A stretch of 64,000 nucleotides of DNA from NCBI RefSeq assembly GCF_019737615.1, contig NZ_JAHKKS010000002.1, positions 62,001 through 126,000 of the forward strand. The letters run 5' to 3'. The notes beneath the pieces are model-generated. The model was given only the letters and a program-made list of their open reading frames with translations. It was not told the origin of the DNA and did not search any database. Source of the stretch: Sphingobium xanthum. Lineage in GTDB: Bacteria > Pseudomonadota > Alphaproteobacteria > Sphingomonadales > Sphingomonadaceae. The stretch's first letter is position 1, and each line of letters begins with the position of its first letter. Both the position numbers and the translations under genes were made by a program. Positions 1 to 7,836 of the stretch are shown in pieces.

Positions 1-1052
1 CGGGTGATGCGCGGATCATCCTTCTCGGCCCAGACGGCCTTGCCCGGCGCCTCGGCATCCTGACGCATGGTGCGCAGCTTCACGATGTAGAATTCCTGCC
101 CGTAGAGGCCAACGCGCAGCTGCCTGTAGAAGGCCGGCCCGCGGCTATCCAGCTTCACGATCAGCGCGCCCAGAATGATGAGGGGTGCAGCGAGCGCGAG
201 CAGAACGGCGCTGGCCGTCACGTCGAACAGACGCTTGGCGAAAGCCGACAGGCGCTGCCCCGAGGAGAAACCGTCCGAAAAGATGAGCCAGCTCGGATTG
301 ACGGTGTCGAGATCGATGCGGCCGGTCTCGCGCTCCAGGAAGGTCGAGAGATCGTTGACGTGGACGCCCGTCGTCTTGATGCGCAGCAAGTCGCTCATCG
401 GCACCGAATTGCGGCGCTCCTCCAGCGCGAGAATGACTTCGCTGGCGGCAAGGCGGACCACGAAATCCGACATGTTGAAAATGGCGTTGCGGTTGATCGC
501 TTCCTCGATCACCTGCTCGCCGTCGTTCATCGCAATATAGCCAACGACGATGAAGCCCGAACCCGAGCGGCGCTCCAGTTGGCGAATGCGGTCCGCGCGC
601 TTGCCCGCGCCGAGCACGACAAGGCGACGCTTGAACGCTTCTCCGCCCAGCATCGAGCCGAGCAGGATTCGCAAGGAAATCAGGAACAGGAATGCGAGGA
701 CCATCGCGTAAAGCGAGTTGGAGCGCCACAGCGTGTAGTCCGGCATGGCGAAATGCATGACCGACAGGAAGATGACGCCGAGCGAAATCGCGACCAGCAG
801 CCGCGCCATGGCGAAGCGCAGGGAAGTGAGCGCTTCCGGCCCATAGACACCGACGGCGATCATCGCCGTCTGCAGCGAAACGGCAAAGCTCAGCAGCGGC
901 GCGATGCGCGTGTAGATCTGCTCGACATCCATCTCGATCTGATGGGCGCGCAGCACCCAGCCAGTCTCGGCCGCCGCGAGGAGCAGCGCGAAGTCGAAAA
1001 TGCCGAGCATCAGCACCGCATGCGGAATGTAGTGCTTGAACAACCTGATCAT
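1..1052 (-). CDS. sugar transferase (polyprenyl glycosylphosphotransferase), 3' end outside window
   Basis: About 350 residues are visible; the C-terminal catalytic part is cut by the window edge. The N-terminus has hydrophobic helices (MLGIFDFALLLAAAETGW and further segments to about residue 135), then a Rossmann-like segment beginning RRLVVLGAGKRADRIRQLER, then the start of the bacterial sugar-transferase domain (AKRLFDVTASAVLLALAAP, later YIVKLRTMRQDAE). This order is that of inner-membrane enzymes that move a sugar-phosphate from a nucleotide sugar to undecaprenyl phosphate, and it best recalls the PEP-CTERM/EPS-associated branch. The ATG at 1052 has a GGGGGA stretch about 11 nt upstream. 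It is transcribed away from a divergent small membrane-protein gene. Substrate sugar is unknown. Confidence 0.85.
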   Translation of the reverse strand, partial: MIRLFKHYIPHAVLMLGIFDFALLLAAAETGWVLRAHQIEMDVEQIYTRIAPLLSFAVSLQTAMIAVGVYGPEALTSLRFAMARLLVAISLGVIFLSVMHFAMPDYTLWRSNSLYAMVLAFLFLISLRILLGSMLGGEAFKRRLVVLGAGKRADRIRQLERRSGSGFIVVGYIAMNDGEQVIEEAINRNAIFNMSDFVVRLAASEVILALEERRNSVPMSDLLRIKTTGVHVNDLSTFLERETGRIDLDTVNPSWLIFSDGFSSGQRLSAFAKRLFDVTASAVLLALAAPLIILGALIVKLDSRGPAFYRQLRVGLYGQEFYIVKLRTMRQDAEAPGKAVWAEKDDPRIT

Positions 1053-1096
1053 GCCGACGCTATTCCCCCGGGCGCCAGGATCGCTGGACGCTCCGC

Positions 1097-1148
1097 TTTA
1101 CACCATCCTGTCAGATTCTCCGACATCGTCGGATCGATACAGGGTAAA
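1097..1148. promoter_or_regulatory. interrupted dyad in divergent intergenic region
   Basis: Between two divergent genes lie nested inverted arms: TTTAC (1097-1101) with GTAAA (1144-1148), CCTGT (1107-1111) with ACAGG (1139-1143), and CCGAC (1120-1124) with GTCGG (1128-1132), all roughly centred near 1124-1126. The symmetry suggests a regulator-binding site serving one or both genes, or an mRNA hairpin in one leader. No regulator is assigned. Confidence 0.35.
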
Positions 1149-1279
1149 TGGCAAATATATGTTGAACAGGGCAGCTGTATCGCAGCTCTGTGCGGGTCGC
1201 GGTGCGCGAATTTACATTTTGCTAAGTCCGTTGGCTTACCCGGGAGATGCACTTGCGACGCTGCAAACCGGATATCGGC

Positions 1280-1663
1280 ATGTCCAACCGACTCTACACA
1301 TATATGGCGCTCGGCATCCTCATCGTTGCACCGATTATCGTGCAGATCGTGAGCCATGTCGTGCCCGCCGCGCCGCAAGCGACGGAAGCTGCAGACGAAG
1401 CTGTCAGTAAGCCGCAGCAGCAGCCGGAAGAAGTGGCCAAAAAGCCCGTAGTCGCGCCGCAGCCGCCACCGCAACCGCAACAGGCGCCGTCAAGCGACGC
1501 GCTCGTCCACACCACGCCGACGCTCGACACGCAGGGCATCGCGCCCACCGCCGTTGGCGCCGTCCAATCTGCTATCGCGCCTCCGCCGGTGGCCCCTGTC
1601 GGGAAGCCGGCAGACGATGCCGAGCCGGCGCCCAGGCGGCGCTCGACGCATGTGGACCAGTGA
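1280..1663 (+). CDS. small proline-rich membrane-anchored protein, unknown function
   Basis: 127 residues from the ATG at 1280. A single hydrophobic helix (YMALGILIVAPIIVQIVSHV, about residues 7-26) is followed by a tail rich in Pro, Gln and Ala and ending in basic residues. It looks like an inner-membrane anchor with an extended, low-complexity tail. An in-frame ATG at 1247 would add 11 residues; neither start has a well-placed ribosome-binding site, and 1280 is preferred because it puts the helix at the N-terminus. I do not recognise the family. Its position divergent from a sugar-transferase gene suggests, weakly, a surface-polysaccharide connection. Confidence 0.55.
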   Translation: MSNRLYTYMALGILIVAPIIVQIVSHVVPAAPQATEAADEAVSKPQQQPEEVAKKPVVAPQPPPQPQQAPSSDALVHTTPTLDTQGIAPTAVGAVQSAIAPPPVAPVGKPADDAEPAPRRRSTHVDQ

Positions 1664-1692
1664 GCGCAGCCATTTCCGCTCGCTGAGCAGCG

Positions 1693-3033
1693 TTACTTCC
1701 TGAGCAGGTCCAGCGCCGCCAAAGTCAGCGCCTTGCTCGCCGTGCCGATCACGGCTTCAGGATCGGGCGCCCAGAGCGGGCTGTGCAGGCCCGGCAAGCT
1801 GATCTCGCCCTTCTGCGCCCGCTCGACCTTCGCCGGATCGACACCGCCGACCCAGAAGATGAAGCTCTCGATCTTTTTGTCCGCGCGATAATATTGGCTG
1901 AAATCCTCGCCTGCCATCACCGGCGGCACGGGCTTTACCTTGTCGGCGCCGAACTGCGCCGCGAACAGCGCGGCCAGACGTTCCGTTACGGCCGGCGTGT
2001 TGAAAGTGGACGGCGTATAGTTCTTCTCAGCCTTCATGATCGGCATGCGGTCTTCGGGAAGGCCCGCCGCGATCGCCTCGCCCCGCGCGATGCGCTCGAT
2101 GCCGGAAAGCAAAGCCGCGCGCGTTTCGTCCGAATAGCTGCGCACGGTGATCAGCAGCTTGGCCTCGTCCGGCACGATGTTGTGCTTGGCGCCCGAGATG
2201 AAGCTGCCGACGGTGATGACCGCCGGTTCCTTGGGATCGCGCTCGCGGCTGATCAGCGTCTGAAGCGAGGTCACAATCCGGCTCGCAAGCACGATCGGGT
2301 CCTTCACCAGATGCGGATAAGCGCCATGGCCGCCGACGCCGCGCACGGTCAGATCGACGCTGTCGACATTGGCCAGAGCCCAGTCCTTGGGATAGCCGAT
2401 GGTACCAGCGGGCAGCTCGGCACTGTCATGAAAGGCGAGGACATAATCCGGCTTGGGGAAGCGCGTGAACAGGCCGTCCTCCAGCATCGCCCGGGCGCCG
2501 AGGCCGATTTCCTCGGCCGGCTGCAGGATCATGACGAGCGTGCCGGACCATTTGTCCTGCATCGCGGAGAGCGCCTGCGCCGCGCCGATCCAGGCCGACA
2601 TGTGCGTGTCGTGCCCGCAGGCATGCATGACCGGGCTCTCGATGCCGTCCCGGGTGGTGGCGGCGACCTTCGAGGCGAATGGCAGGCCGGTCTTCTCCTC
2701 GAGCGGCAGGGCGTCCATGTCCGCGCGGATCATCAGCACCGGGCCGGGACCGTTCCTGAGCACCGCGACGACACCGGTCTGGCCGACCTTCTCCGTCACG
2801 GTGAAGCCGAGCTTGCGCGCGCGCGCCGCCAGCTTGGCGGAGGTCTGGACTTCCTGGAAGCTCAGCTCCGGATTGGCATGGAGATCGCGATACAAGGCAA
2901 CGAGGCCCGGCAAATCTCCGTCCACCTTCGCCGTGACGGCCGGATCGGCCATGGCCGGGGCCGGTGAACTCAACGCCATCAATGCTCCTCCGATCAGGCC
3001 GGCGACCCGGGCCGCCCTCGTCCGTTTCATCAT
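1693..3033 (-). CDS. secreted M20 family amidohydrolase/peptidase
   Basis: 446 residues. A signal peptide (positively charged start, hydrophobic core, cleavage near SPAPAMA, about residue 29) indicates export to the periplasm. The zinc-binding HACGHDTH motif lies at residues 137-144, with RADMDALP at about 103-110, QPAEE downstream and AGEDFSQYY near the C-terminus. This is the pattern of the hippurate hydrolase/N-acyl amino-acid amidohydrolase branch of M20 (metal-dependent deacylation of N-acyl amino acids or peptides). The start is the first of two adjacent ATGs, with GGGGAG about 7 nt upstream. A longer reading frame upstream overlaps the next gene and is not used. Exact substrate unknown. 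Confidence 0.9.
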   Translation of the reverse strand: MMKRTRAARVAGLIGGALMALSSPAPAMADPAVTAKVDGDLPGLVALYRDLHANPELSFQEVQTSAKLAARARKLGFTVTEKVGQTGVVAVLRNGPGPVLMIRADMDALPLEEKTGLPFASKVAATTRDGIESPVMHACGHDTHMSAWIGAAQALSAMQDKWSGTLVMILQPAEEIGLGARAMLEDGLFTRFPKPDYVLAFHDSAELPAGTIGYPKDWALANVDSVDLTVRGVGGHGAYPHLVKDPIVLASRIVTSLQTLISRERDPKEPAVITVGSFISGAKHNIVPDEAKLLITVRSYSDETRAALLSGIERIARGEAIAAGLPEDRMPIMKAEKNYTPSTFNTPAVTERLAALFAAQFGADKVKPVPPVMAGEDFSQYYRADKKIESFIFWVGGVDPAKVERAQKGEISLPGLHSPLWAPDPEAVIGTASKALTLAALDLLRK

Positions 3034-3113
3034 CCTGGTCTCCCCGATAGTGTCGAGCATAAGCGCTTTTGCGTCCGGCGAAAGAGGGCGCGGGCCGGAC
3101 AGGACTGGATCGG

Positions 3114-3707
3114 TCAGATCGATGGCCGATTGTAGCGGGTCGCCGTCAGCCGCTCGGAGACGGCGCAGGATTTGGTGTCCCGCAGGCCCTGCGCCCGTAA
3201 AGCCTCGCGGATGGCGGTATCGCCGAAGGTGACCTTTCCCTTGGGATAGATCGCCCAGAGCGCCATTTGCGGCGCGGCGGAAAGCGCATCCAGCGCTTTC
3301 GCCAGATCGTCCGAGCCATTGACGCAAGCGATCAGCATCGTCGCTGCTTCGCCGGCAGGGGCCAGCGCGCCATCAACGGCCTCCGCCAACACCACATCGT
3401 CGCACACGCCGATCAGCCGCGCTTTGGCGCCCTTATCGAGGCCCAGCTTCGCGCGCAGGCTCGGCGGCGGCTTGGCGATCGCCTCAGCCCAAGACGCTGC
3501 CGCGCGCGCACCGAGCGCGAGCCGGACAGCGTCCCCCTGGCACACGAAGCACAGCATATCGTCCTCGACACGGAGGTCCGTCATCGCAGCCTTGGGAAAG
3601 CGTCGCCTGATCTCGCCGCGCAGGATCAGCTCGCTGCTTTCCAGCAAGGCGCGCACCTCGCCTGCCTCGCCGCCAACCTCGGCATGAACCAGCGCCTCTC
3701 GCCCCAT
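3114..3707 (-). CDS. DUF3052-like protein downstream of ArsR
   Basis: 197 residues, soluble. The C-terminal third (MALWAIYPKGKVTFGDTAIR, then ALRAQGLRDTKSCAVSERL) resembles the DUF3052 pattern of a WxxxPK segment followed by a GLxDxKxCAV segment; the N-terminal half is a small alpha/beta domain I cannot name. Its ATG shares one base with the stop of the ArsR gene (TGATG at 3709-3705), so translation is coupled and the two are in one operon with the VOC gene. Function is unknown; co-regulation with an ArsR repressor suggests a small stress or detoxification operon. Confidence 0.65.
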   Translation of the reverse strand: MGREALVHAEVGGEAGEVRALLESSELILRGEIRRRFPKAAMTDLRVEDDMLCFVCQGDAVRLALGARAAASWAEAIAKPPPSLRAKLGLDKGAKARLIGVCDDVVLAEAVDGALAPAGEAATMLIACVNGSDDLAKALDALSAAPQMALWAIYPKGKVTFGDTAIREALRAQGLRDTKSCAVSERLTATRYNRPSI

Positions 3708-3988
3708 CAGCCTTCTCCCAATTCCTCGATCCTTTGCGCCACGCTGGCAAGCAACGCCTTATCGGTTCGATACATCCAGAAGCGCCCGCGCCGCTCCAGA
3801 ATCAGCAGGCCGGACTTGCGCAGCACCCTGAGATGCTCGGACACCGTCGCGAGCGACAGGTTCGACAACGCGGCAAGATCGCCCGCCGCTTGCTCGGAAC
3901 TCAGGCAGGCGCGCACGAACATCCGCCGATCGGGATGCGCCAGGGCGCGCAACGCTTCGTCGAGCGCCTCGGCCTCCCGAACCTCCAA
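3707..3988 (-). CDS. ArsR family winged-helix transcriptional regulator
   Basis: About 93 residues. The winged helix-turn-helix is plain: ALRALAHPDRRMFVRACL, then LAALSNLSLATVSEHLRVLR as helix-turn-helix and LERRGRFWMYR as wing. No CxC metal motif is visible, so it is not an obvious metal sensor and belongs to the type that regulates VOC or SRPBCC neighbours. No ATG fits; the TTG at 3988 is the nearest plausible start, just 5 nt beyond the VOC stop codon, so the start is uncertain. It sits between a VOC gene and a DUF3052-like gene, and a perfect palindrome precedes the operon, which fits autorepression. Confidence 0.8.
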   Translation of the reverse strand: MEVREAEALDEALRALAHPDRRMFVRACLSSEQAAGDLAALSNLSLATVSEHLRVLRKSGLLILERRGRFWMYRTDKALLASVAQRIEELGEG

Positions 3989-3992
3989 GCGA

Positions 3993-4328
3993 TCACTGCT
4001 GGATGAGGGTGAGGAGATTGCCGGCCGGATCGCGCACCTGCCCCTTGCGCACCCAGCCATTGTCCACGGCCGGCATCGCAACCGACCCGCCAAGCGCTTC
4101 CGCCTGTGCCAGCGCCGCCTCCAGATCGGGGACAATGATGCCGATGGTGAGCGATGCGGTCGGTGCCTCGACGATGGCACCATCCAGCCCCGGCGTCGCG
4201 ACCTGCGCATAGCCCGGGCCGCGCGAGGCGATCGTCCAGCCGAATAATGTACCGTAGAAATCCCCGAGCCGCCCCAGCTCGTCACCGGCTATGTCGAAAT
4301 GCCCGATCGCGCCTGCCTGATAGCCCAT
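3993..4328 (-). CDS. VOC (glyoxalase/bleomycin-resistance) family protein
   Basis: 111 residues, one complete VOC fold: GAIGHFDIAGDELGRLGDFY at the start (first beta-alpha unit), GPGYAQVATPG, then AEALGGSVAMPAVDNGWVRK and RDPAGNLLTLIQQ at the end. The family binds a divalent metal or small ligands and includes glyoxalases, dioxygenases and drug-binding proteins; this short single-domain form gives no substrate. The start has GGGAGG about 9 nt upstream. It is first gene of a three-gene operon with an ArsR regulator and a DUF3052-like protein, about 30 bp downstream of a palindromic operator candidate. Confidence 0.85.
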   Translation of the reverse strand: MGYQAGAIGHFDIAGDELGRLGDFYGTLFGWTIASRGPGYAQVATPGLDGAIVEAPTASLTIGIIVPDLEAALAQAEALGGSVAMPAVDNGWVRKGQVRDPAGNLLTLIQQ

Positions 4329-4357
4329 GTCCGCCGCCTCCCGATGAAGGCAACATT

Positions 4358-4377
4358 ATTTCGTTAATTGACGAAAT
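4358..4377. promoter_or_regulatory. perfect inverted repeat, probable ArsR operator
   Basis: ATTTCGT (4358-4364), six-base spacer, ACGAAAT (4371-4377): a perfect 7-6-7 inverted repeat, A/T-rich in a high-GC region, lying 30 bp upstream of the VOC-ArsR-DUF3052 operon start and 15 bp beyond the rmuC stop. Its size and symmetry suit a winged-helix dimer, so the ArsR protein encoded in the operon is the natural ligand (inference). Confidence 0.7.
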
Positions 4378-4392
4378 GTCAAGGGTAGCCGG

Positions 4393-5838
4393 TCACTCGG
4401 CCGCTTCGGCCCGGTCGGGCGCATTATCGTCCTCGAGTCCGCCATCGCTGACCAGCGGCTCCGGCAGGCGCGCCAGCGTCTCGGCCGGCTCGATCGTCTC
4501 GATATCGCGCGAGCCGGTTTCGACACTCAGATCCTTGAAGCGACGGCCCGTCACCAGCACGCGATTCTCGAAGCTGGAAACGAACTTGTTGTAATTGCTG
4601 ACCGAGCCATTGAGACTGCGCCCCAGCGCCGCGAGATGTCCGGCTGCCACGGACAGCCGCTCGTACATCTCCTTGCCGAGCGCGCCGACCAACTGCGCTT
4701 GTTCGGCCAGCTTCTCCTGCCGCCAGACGCTCGCAACCGTGCGCGTGATCGCGATGAGATTGGTCGGCGTTGCCAGCAGCACGCGCCGCTCGAACGCCCA
4801 TTCCCAAAGCGCCGCGTCCTGCTCCAGTGCAGCGGAGAGGAAATGTTCGCCAGGGATGAACATGACGACATAGTCTGCCGCCTTGCCGAAGCGCGTCCAA
4901 TAGTCCTTGGCGCCGAGCTGCTGGGCGTGGAGGCGGATCGCGGCGGCATGCTGGCGCAGATGCGTAGTGCGTGCCGTGTCATCAGGCGCTTCGGTCGCGT
5001 CCTGATAGGCATTGAGCGAGCATTTGGCGTCGATGATGAGCTCGCGCCCGCCCGGCAGCCGCACGATCACGTCCGGCCGCAGGCGCCCGTCCTCGGTCTC
5101 GACCGAGACCTCGCGCAGATAATCGATATGTTCGCTGAGCCCCGCCTGCTCGAGCAGATTGTAGAGCGACTGTTCACCCCAGCGCCCGCGTGCCTTCGGG
5201 CTGGAGCGCAGGGCATTGACCAGCCGCTGCGTCTCGTCGCGCACTTGCCCCTGCCCTGCCCGCACCAGATCGATGGATTCCCGGAGCGCCGCATAGCTAT
5301 CGACGCGCTCCTTCTCGACCCGGCCAAGCCCTTCTTCATAACGCTTCAGTGTCGTCTCGACCGGCTGCAGCAGCGCTTTCAGGCTCGCTTCACTCTTCTC
5401 ATGCGCCTGCACCATGTGGCGGTCGTTGCGCTCGGTCAGCGCCTTCTGCGCTTCGGCGAGCATCTTGCCGGCGGTGTCGGCGAATTGCAGCGAGAGCTGC
5501 TCGCGCGCTTCCTTCAGCGCCTTGATCTGCGCTTCGAACCCTTCCGTGCGGGCATGCGTATCGGCGCGCAGAGCGGCCAGGTCGCGCTCCGCGGCATCGC
5601 GCGCTTCGTCGGCGCTTTCATATTTGACTCGAAGCTCTTCGGCCTGCCCGGCGCGCTCGACGGCGACCGCGAGATCGCGCAGCGCCGCATTGCGCATCTC
5701 TTCCAGCGTCGCGATCCGCTCCGCAAATGCCCGGCGCTCAGCCTCGACCGGCGCAGCCATGCGGGCGCGGACGATCCAGCCGGCGACGAGTCCGGTCAGG
5801 GCGGCAAGCAGGGCAATGACGAGAGCGAGCGGCGACAC
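4393..5838 (-). CDS. rmuC: DNA recombination protein RmuC
   Basis: 481 residues with the usual RmuC plan: N-terminal membrane anchor (LALVIALLAALTGLVAGWIV), a long coiled coil to about residue 190, then the nuclease-like domain with GRWGEQSLYNLLE, RLPGGRELIIDAKCSLNAY and VVMFIPGEHFLSAALEQD. RmuC limits inversions at short inverted repeats and is thought to act as a PD-(D/E)XK-type nuclease; the IDAK segment carries the expected acidic and lysine residues. Start is GTG at 5838 with a GAAAG stretch upstream. The C-terminal tail after the conserved domain is acidic and low in complexity. Confidence 0.93.
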   Translation of the reverse strand: MSPLALVIALLAALTGLVAGWIVRARMAAPVEAERRAFAERIATLEEMRNAALRDLAVAVERAGQAEELRVKYESADEARDAAERDLAALRADTHARTEGFEAQIKALKEAREQLSLQFADTAGKMLAEAQKALTERNDRHMVQAHEKSEASLKALLQPVETTLKRYEEGLGRVEKERVDSYAALRESIDLVRAGQGQVRDETQRLVNALRSSPKARGRWGEQSLYNLLEQAGLSEHIDYLREVSVETEDGRLRPDVIVRLPGGRELIIDAKCSLNAYQDATEAPDDTARTTHLRQHAAAIRLHAQQLGAKDYWTRFGKAADYVVMFIPGEHFLSAALEQDAALWEWAFERRVLLATPTNLIAITRTVASVWRQEKLAEQAQLVGALGKEMYERLSVAAGHLAALGRSLNGSVSNYNKFVSSFENRVLVTGRRFKDLSVETGSRDIETIEPAETLARLPEPLVSDGGLEDDNAPDRAEAAE

Positions 5839-5907
5839 GGGCGACTTTCATGATGGGGAACGAAATGAGAACTTATCGCCTCGTTCCGACCATGGCAAGC
5901 GCCGTGA

Positions 5908-6414
5908 TCAGCCGTTGGGATGCGCCTTGAAGAACGCGCCGAGCTGGCCGAGCATCGTCGCCCACCAGTCGATCACATCGGCGAAATTCTTCTGGTTGAG
6001 CCCGCCGACGGTCGTCACGTCATAGCTGAACGACAGCGACTTGTCCTCCGCGTCGAAGGACATCTGGCTGAAGCGCTTCTCCTTGTTCCAGAGATTGGCG
6101 AGCGCCGCGCTGTTGCCGCCATCATCGGCGAAGTCGGTGCGAAACTGAATGGAACCGCAGGCCTTGTTGGCCTCGCATTCGTAGAAATAAACCCGGAAAT
6201 CATAGCCCGCTGCAGCGCTCTCGATCATCGGATTACCGGTGTTCGTGCTCTTCTTGAGCACGGCCTTGTAGCCGGCAGCCTGAAGCGCGCTCACGACCGT
6301 CTGCGGCGCGCTCGCACAGACCATGTTCGCGGCGCAGGGGTCCTTGTCCGCCGCCATCGCCGCCTGTCCAAGCCCAAGCGCCAGTGCGAAGCCCGCAAAT
6401 GTCATCCCACGCAT
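5908..6414 (-). CDS. YbjN domain-containing exported protein
   Basis: 168 residues. A signal peptide (MRGMTFAGFALALGLGQAAM, cut near AMAAD) is followed by a YbjN-type domain: VVSALQAAGYKAVLKK, GNPMIESAAAGYDFRVYFYE, then IQFRTDFADD and LNQKNFADVIDWWATMLGQL. Two cysteines after the signal peptide and two in the middle could form disulfides in the periplasm. YbjN-domain proteins resemble type III secretion chaperones in fold, and their periplasmic versions have no settled role. The ATG at 6414 has AGGGGGA 5-6 nt upstream. It stands alone between rmuC and a flavin monooxygenase. Confidence 0.8.
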   Translation of the reverse strand: MRGMTFAGFALALGLGQAAMAADKDPCAANMVCASAPQTVVSALQAAGYKAVLKKSTNTGNPMIESAAAGYDFRVYFYECEANKACGSIQFRTDFADDGGNSAALANLWNKEKRFSQMSFDAEDKSLSFSYDVTTVGGLNQKNFADVIDWWATMLGQLGAFFKAHPNG

Positions 6415-6475
6415 GATCGTTCCCCCTTCTACCCGCGGGAACTTTACGAGATGGAACGCCGCGCGAAAAGGCCCC

Positions 6476-7681
6476 TCATAGCGCCATCGCTCTCCCGACG
6501 GGCATCGGGTCACCGACGATCCGCCGCGAAATGACGGCCGACATCGTGGCACTGGACGGATTTTCCATCTGCTTGCGCGCGGTTTCTCGTTGCTCGGCGC
6601 GCTTGCGCGGGTCCTTCTGGCTCATCTGCGTCTTGAAATGCTGGGCACTGGGCGACGTGATCTCAAGGAAGATTCGCCGACGCTCGGCCGCATAATGGTC
6701 GAGCGCCTCCTCGCCCACATGGCCATGTATCACCGCGCCGAGCACCTGGAACAAGGCATTGGCGTCCATGAAGCCGGTCGTGAGGCCGAGGCCGCCGCAG
6801 GGATTGCAGGCATGCGCCGCATCGCCCGCCATCAGCACGCGATCGACGCGGAAGCTCGGCGCACAGCGCTCATGGCAGCGATAGGGCGCAGCCTGATCGA
6901 TCCGGTATTCCGTTTCGGGCGGCATGAAGGCGCGATAATGCTCCGGGATACGATCCCACATGGTCTCCTCATCGAGCGCGCCATCCTCGCCATAGGTGAG
7001 ACGCCACAAATGCCCGCGATTGAGCCGCGCGATCACGGCCCAGTTCACCGGATCGATCACCATGTTCGTATCGAAATAGCCGAGCGAGGTCAGGTCGACC
7101 TCGACATTCGTGGCGACGAAGCGGTCCGGCCAGGTGAAGCCCTCAAACTCCATGCCGAGCAGGCGCCGCGTGGTGCTGCGCGCGCCGTCCGTGCCGATCA
7201 CCCAGCTGGCGCTGATCTCCTTGCGGCCTTCCGGGGTCTCGATGCCGAGCAGCACGCGATCACCCTGCTGCTCCAGCGACTCCAAACGATGCTCCCAGTG
7301 GACGCGCGTGTTCGGCAAGGCGGCAAGGTGGCGTCCGATGATCGCGGCAAGCTCATGCTGTCCGAAATGCAGGTTGAAATTGTACTTCTGGTCCGGGAGC
7401 GCGGCCCTGGCGTAGTTGAATTCGATGATCTCGCCAGTGTCGGGATAACGCATGCCGAGACGCTTGCAGTGGAAGGCGATGTCCATGCAGTCGTCGATGA
7501 CGCCGACACGGTCCAGCAGTTCCAACGTCACCGGATGATAAATGGCGGCGCGCGGCGAATTGACGATATCCTTCTCGCTGTCGATCAGGGTGACATCGAT
7601 GCCCTGTCGCGCCAGCCCCAGTGCGGTCATGAAGCCGACCGGACCCGCGCCGACGATCACGACGTCTCTCTTCTCCGCCAT
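6476..7681 (-). CDS. FAD-dependent monooxygenase (PHBH/aromatic hydroxylase type)
   Basis: 401 residues. The N-terminal dinucleotide fold is VVIVGAGPVGFMTALGLARQ, the mid-protein WVIGTDGARSTTRRLLG is the NAD(P)H/FAD DG motif, and the second FAD motif is VLMAGDAAHACNPCGGLGLT. This is the single-component flavin hydroxylase family (PF01494), which hydroxylates aromatic or polyketide-like substrates using NAD(P)H and O2. It lacks the C-terminal thioredoxin-like domain of phenol hydroxylases. The ATG at 7681 has AGGAGA six bases upstream. It is transcribed divergently from the radical SAM gene; substrate cannot be told from sequence. Confidence 0.88.
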   Translation of the reverse strand: MAEKRDVVIVGAGPVGFMTALGLARQGIDVTLIDSEKDIVNSPRAAIYHPVTLELLDRVGVIDDCMDIAFHCKRLGMRYPDTGEIIEFNYARAALPDQKYNFNLHFGQHELAAIIGRHLAALPNTRVHWEHRLESLEQQGDRVLLGIETPEGRKEISASWVIGTDGARSTTRRLLGMEFEGFTWPDRFVATNVEVDLTSLGYFDTNMVIDPVNWAVIARLNRGHLWRLTYGEDGALDEETMWDRIPEHYRAFMPPETEYRIDQAAPYRCHERCAPSFRVDRVLMAGDAAHACNPCGGLGLTTGFMDANALFQVLGAVIHGHVGEEALDHYAAERRRIFLEITSPSAQHFKTQMSQKDPRKRAEQRETARKQMENPSSATMSAVISRRIVGDPMPVGRAMAL

Positions 7682-7811
7682 TGCGCTCTCCTTGCCGGCG
7701 ACGTCGCCGAATCCGGGCGGTCCCAAGGTGCGCGGGAGGTGTTGAGATGTCAATTTCAAGCACAGCCGGTCGTCTCATTCCCACTTGTGCCTCACCGCGC
7801 CTTGCCAAATT

Positions 7812-7826
7812 GTTCTCTTTATGTTC
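7812..7826. promoter_or_regulatory. LexA-type SOS box GTTC-N7-GTTC
   Basis: GTTC (7812-7815), seven bases, GTTC (7823-7826): exactly the direct-repeat operator of alphaproteobacterial LexA. It overlaps a possible promoter, TTGCCA (7802-7807), 17-bp spacer, TCTTAT (7825-7830), and ends 10 bp before the ATG of the radical SAM gene, where a bound repressor would block transcription. Confidence 0.6.
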
Positions 7827-7836
7827 TTATCAATCC

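Noticed and set aside
5857-5887. GGAACGA ... TCGTTCC inverted repeat upstream of rmuC, considered as an EcfG promoter
   Set aside because: The spacer between GGAAC and CGTT is 20 bases, too long for EcfG promoters (about 16-17). It may be a weak hairpin only.
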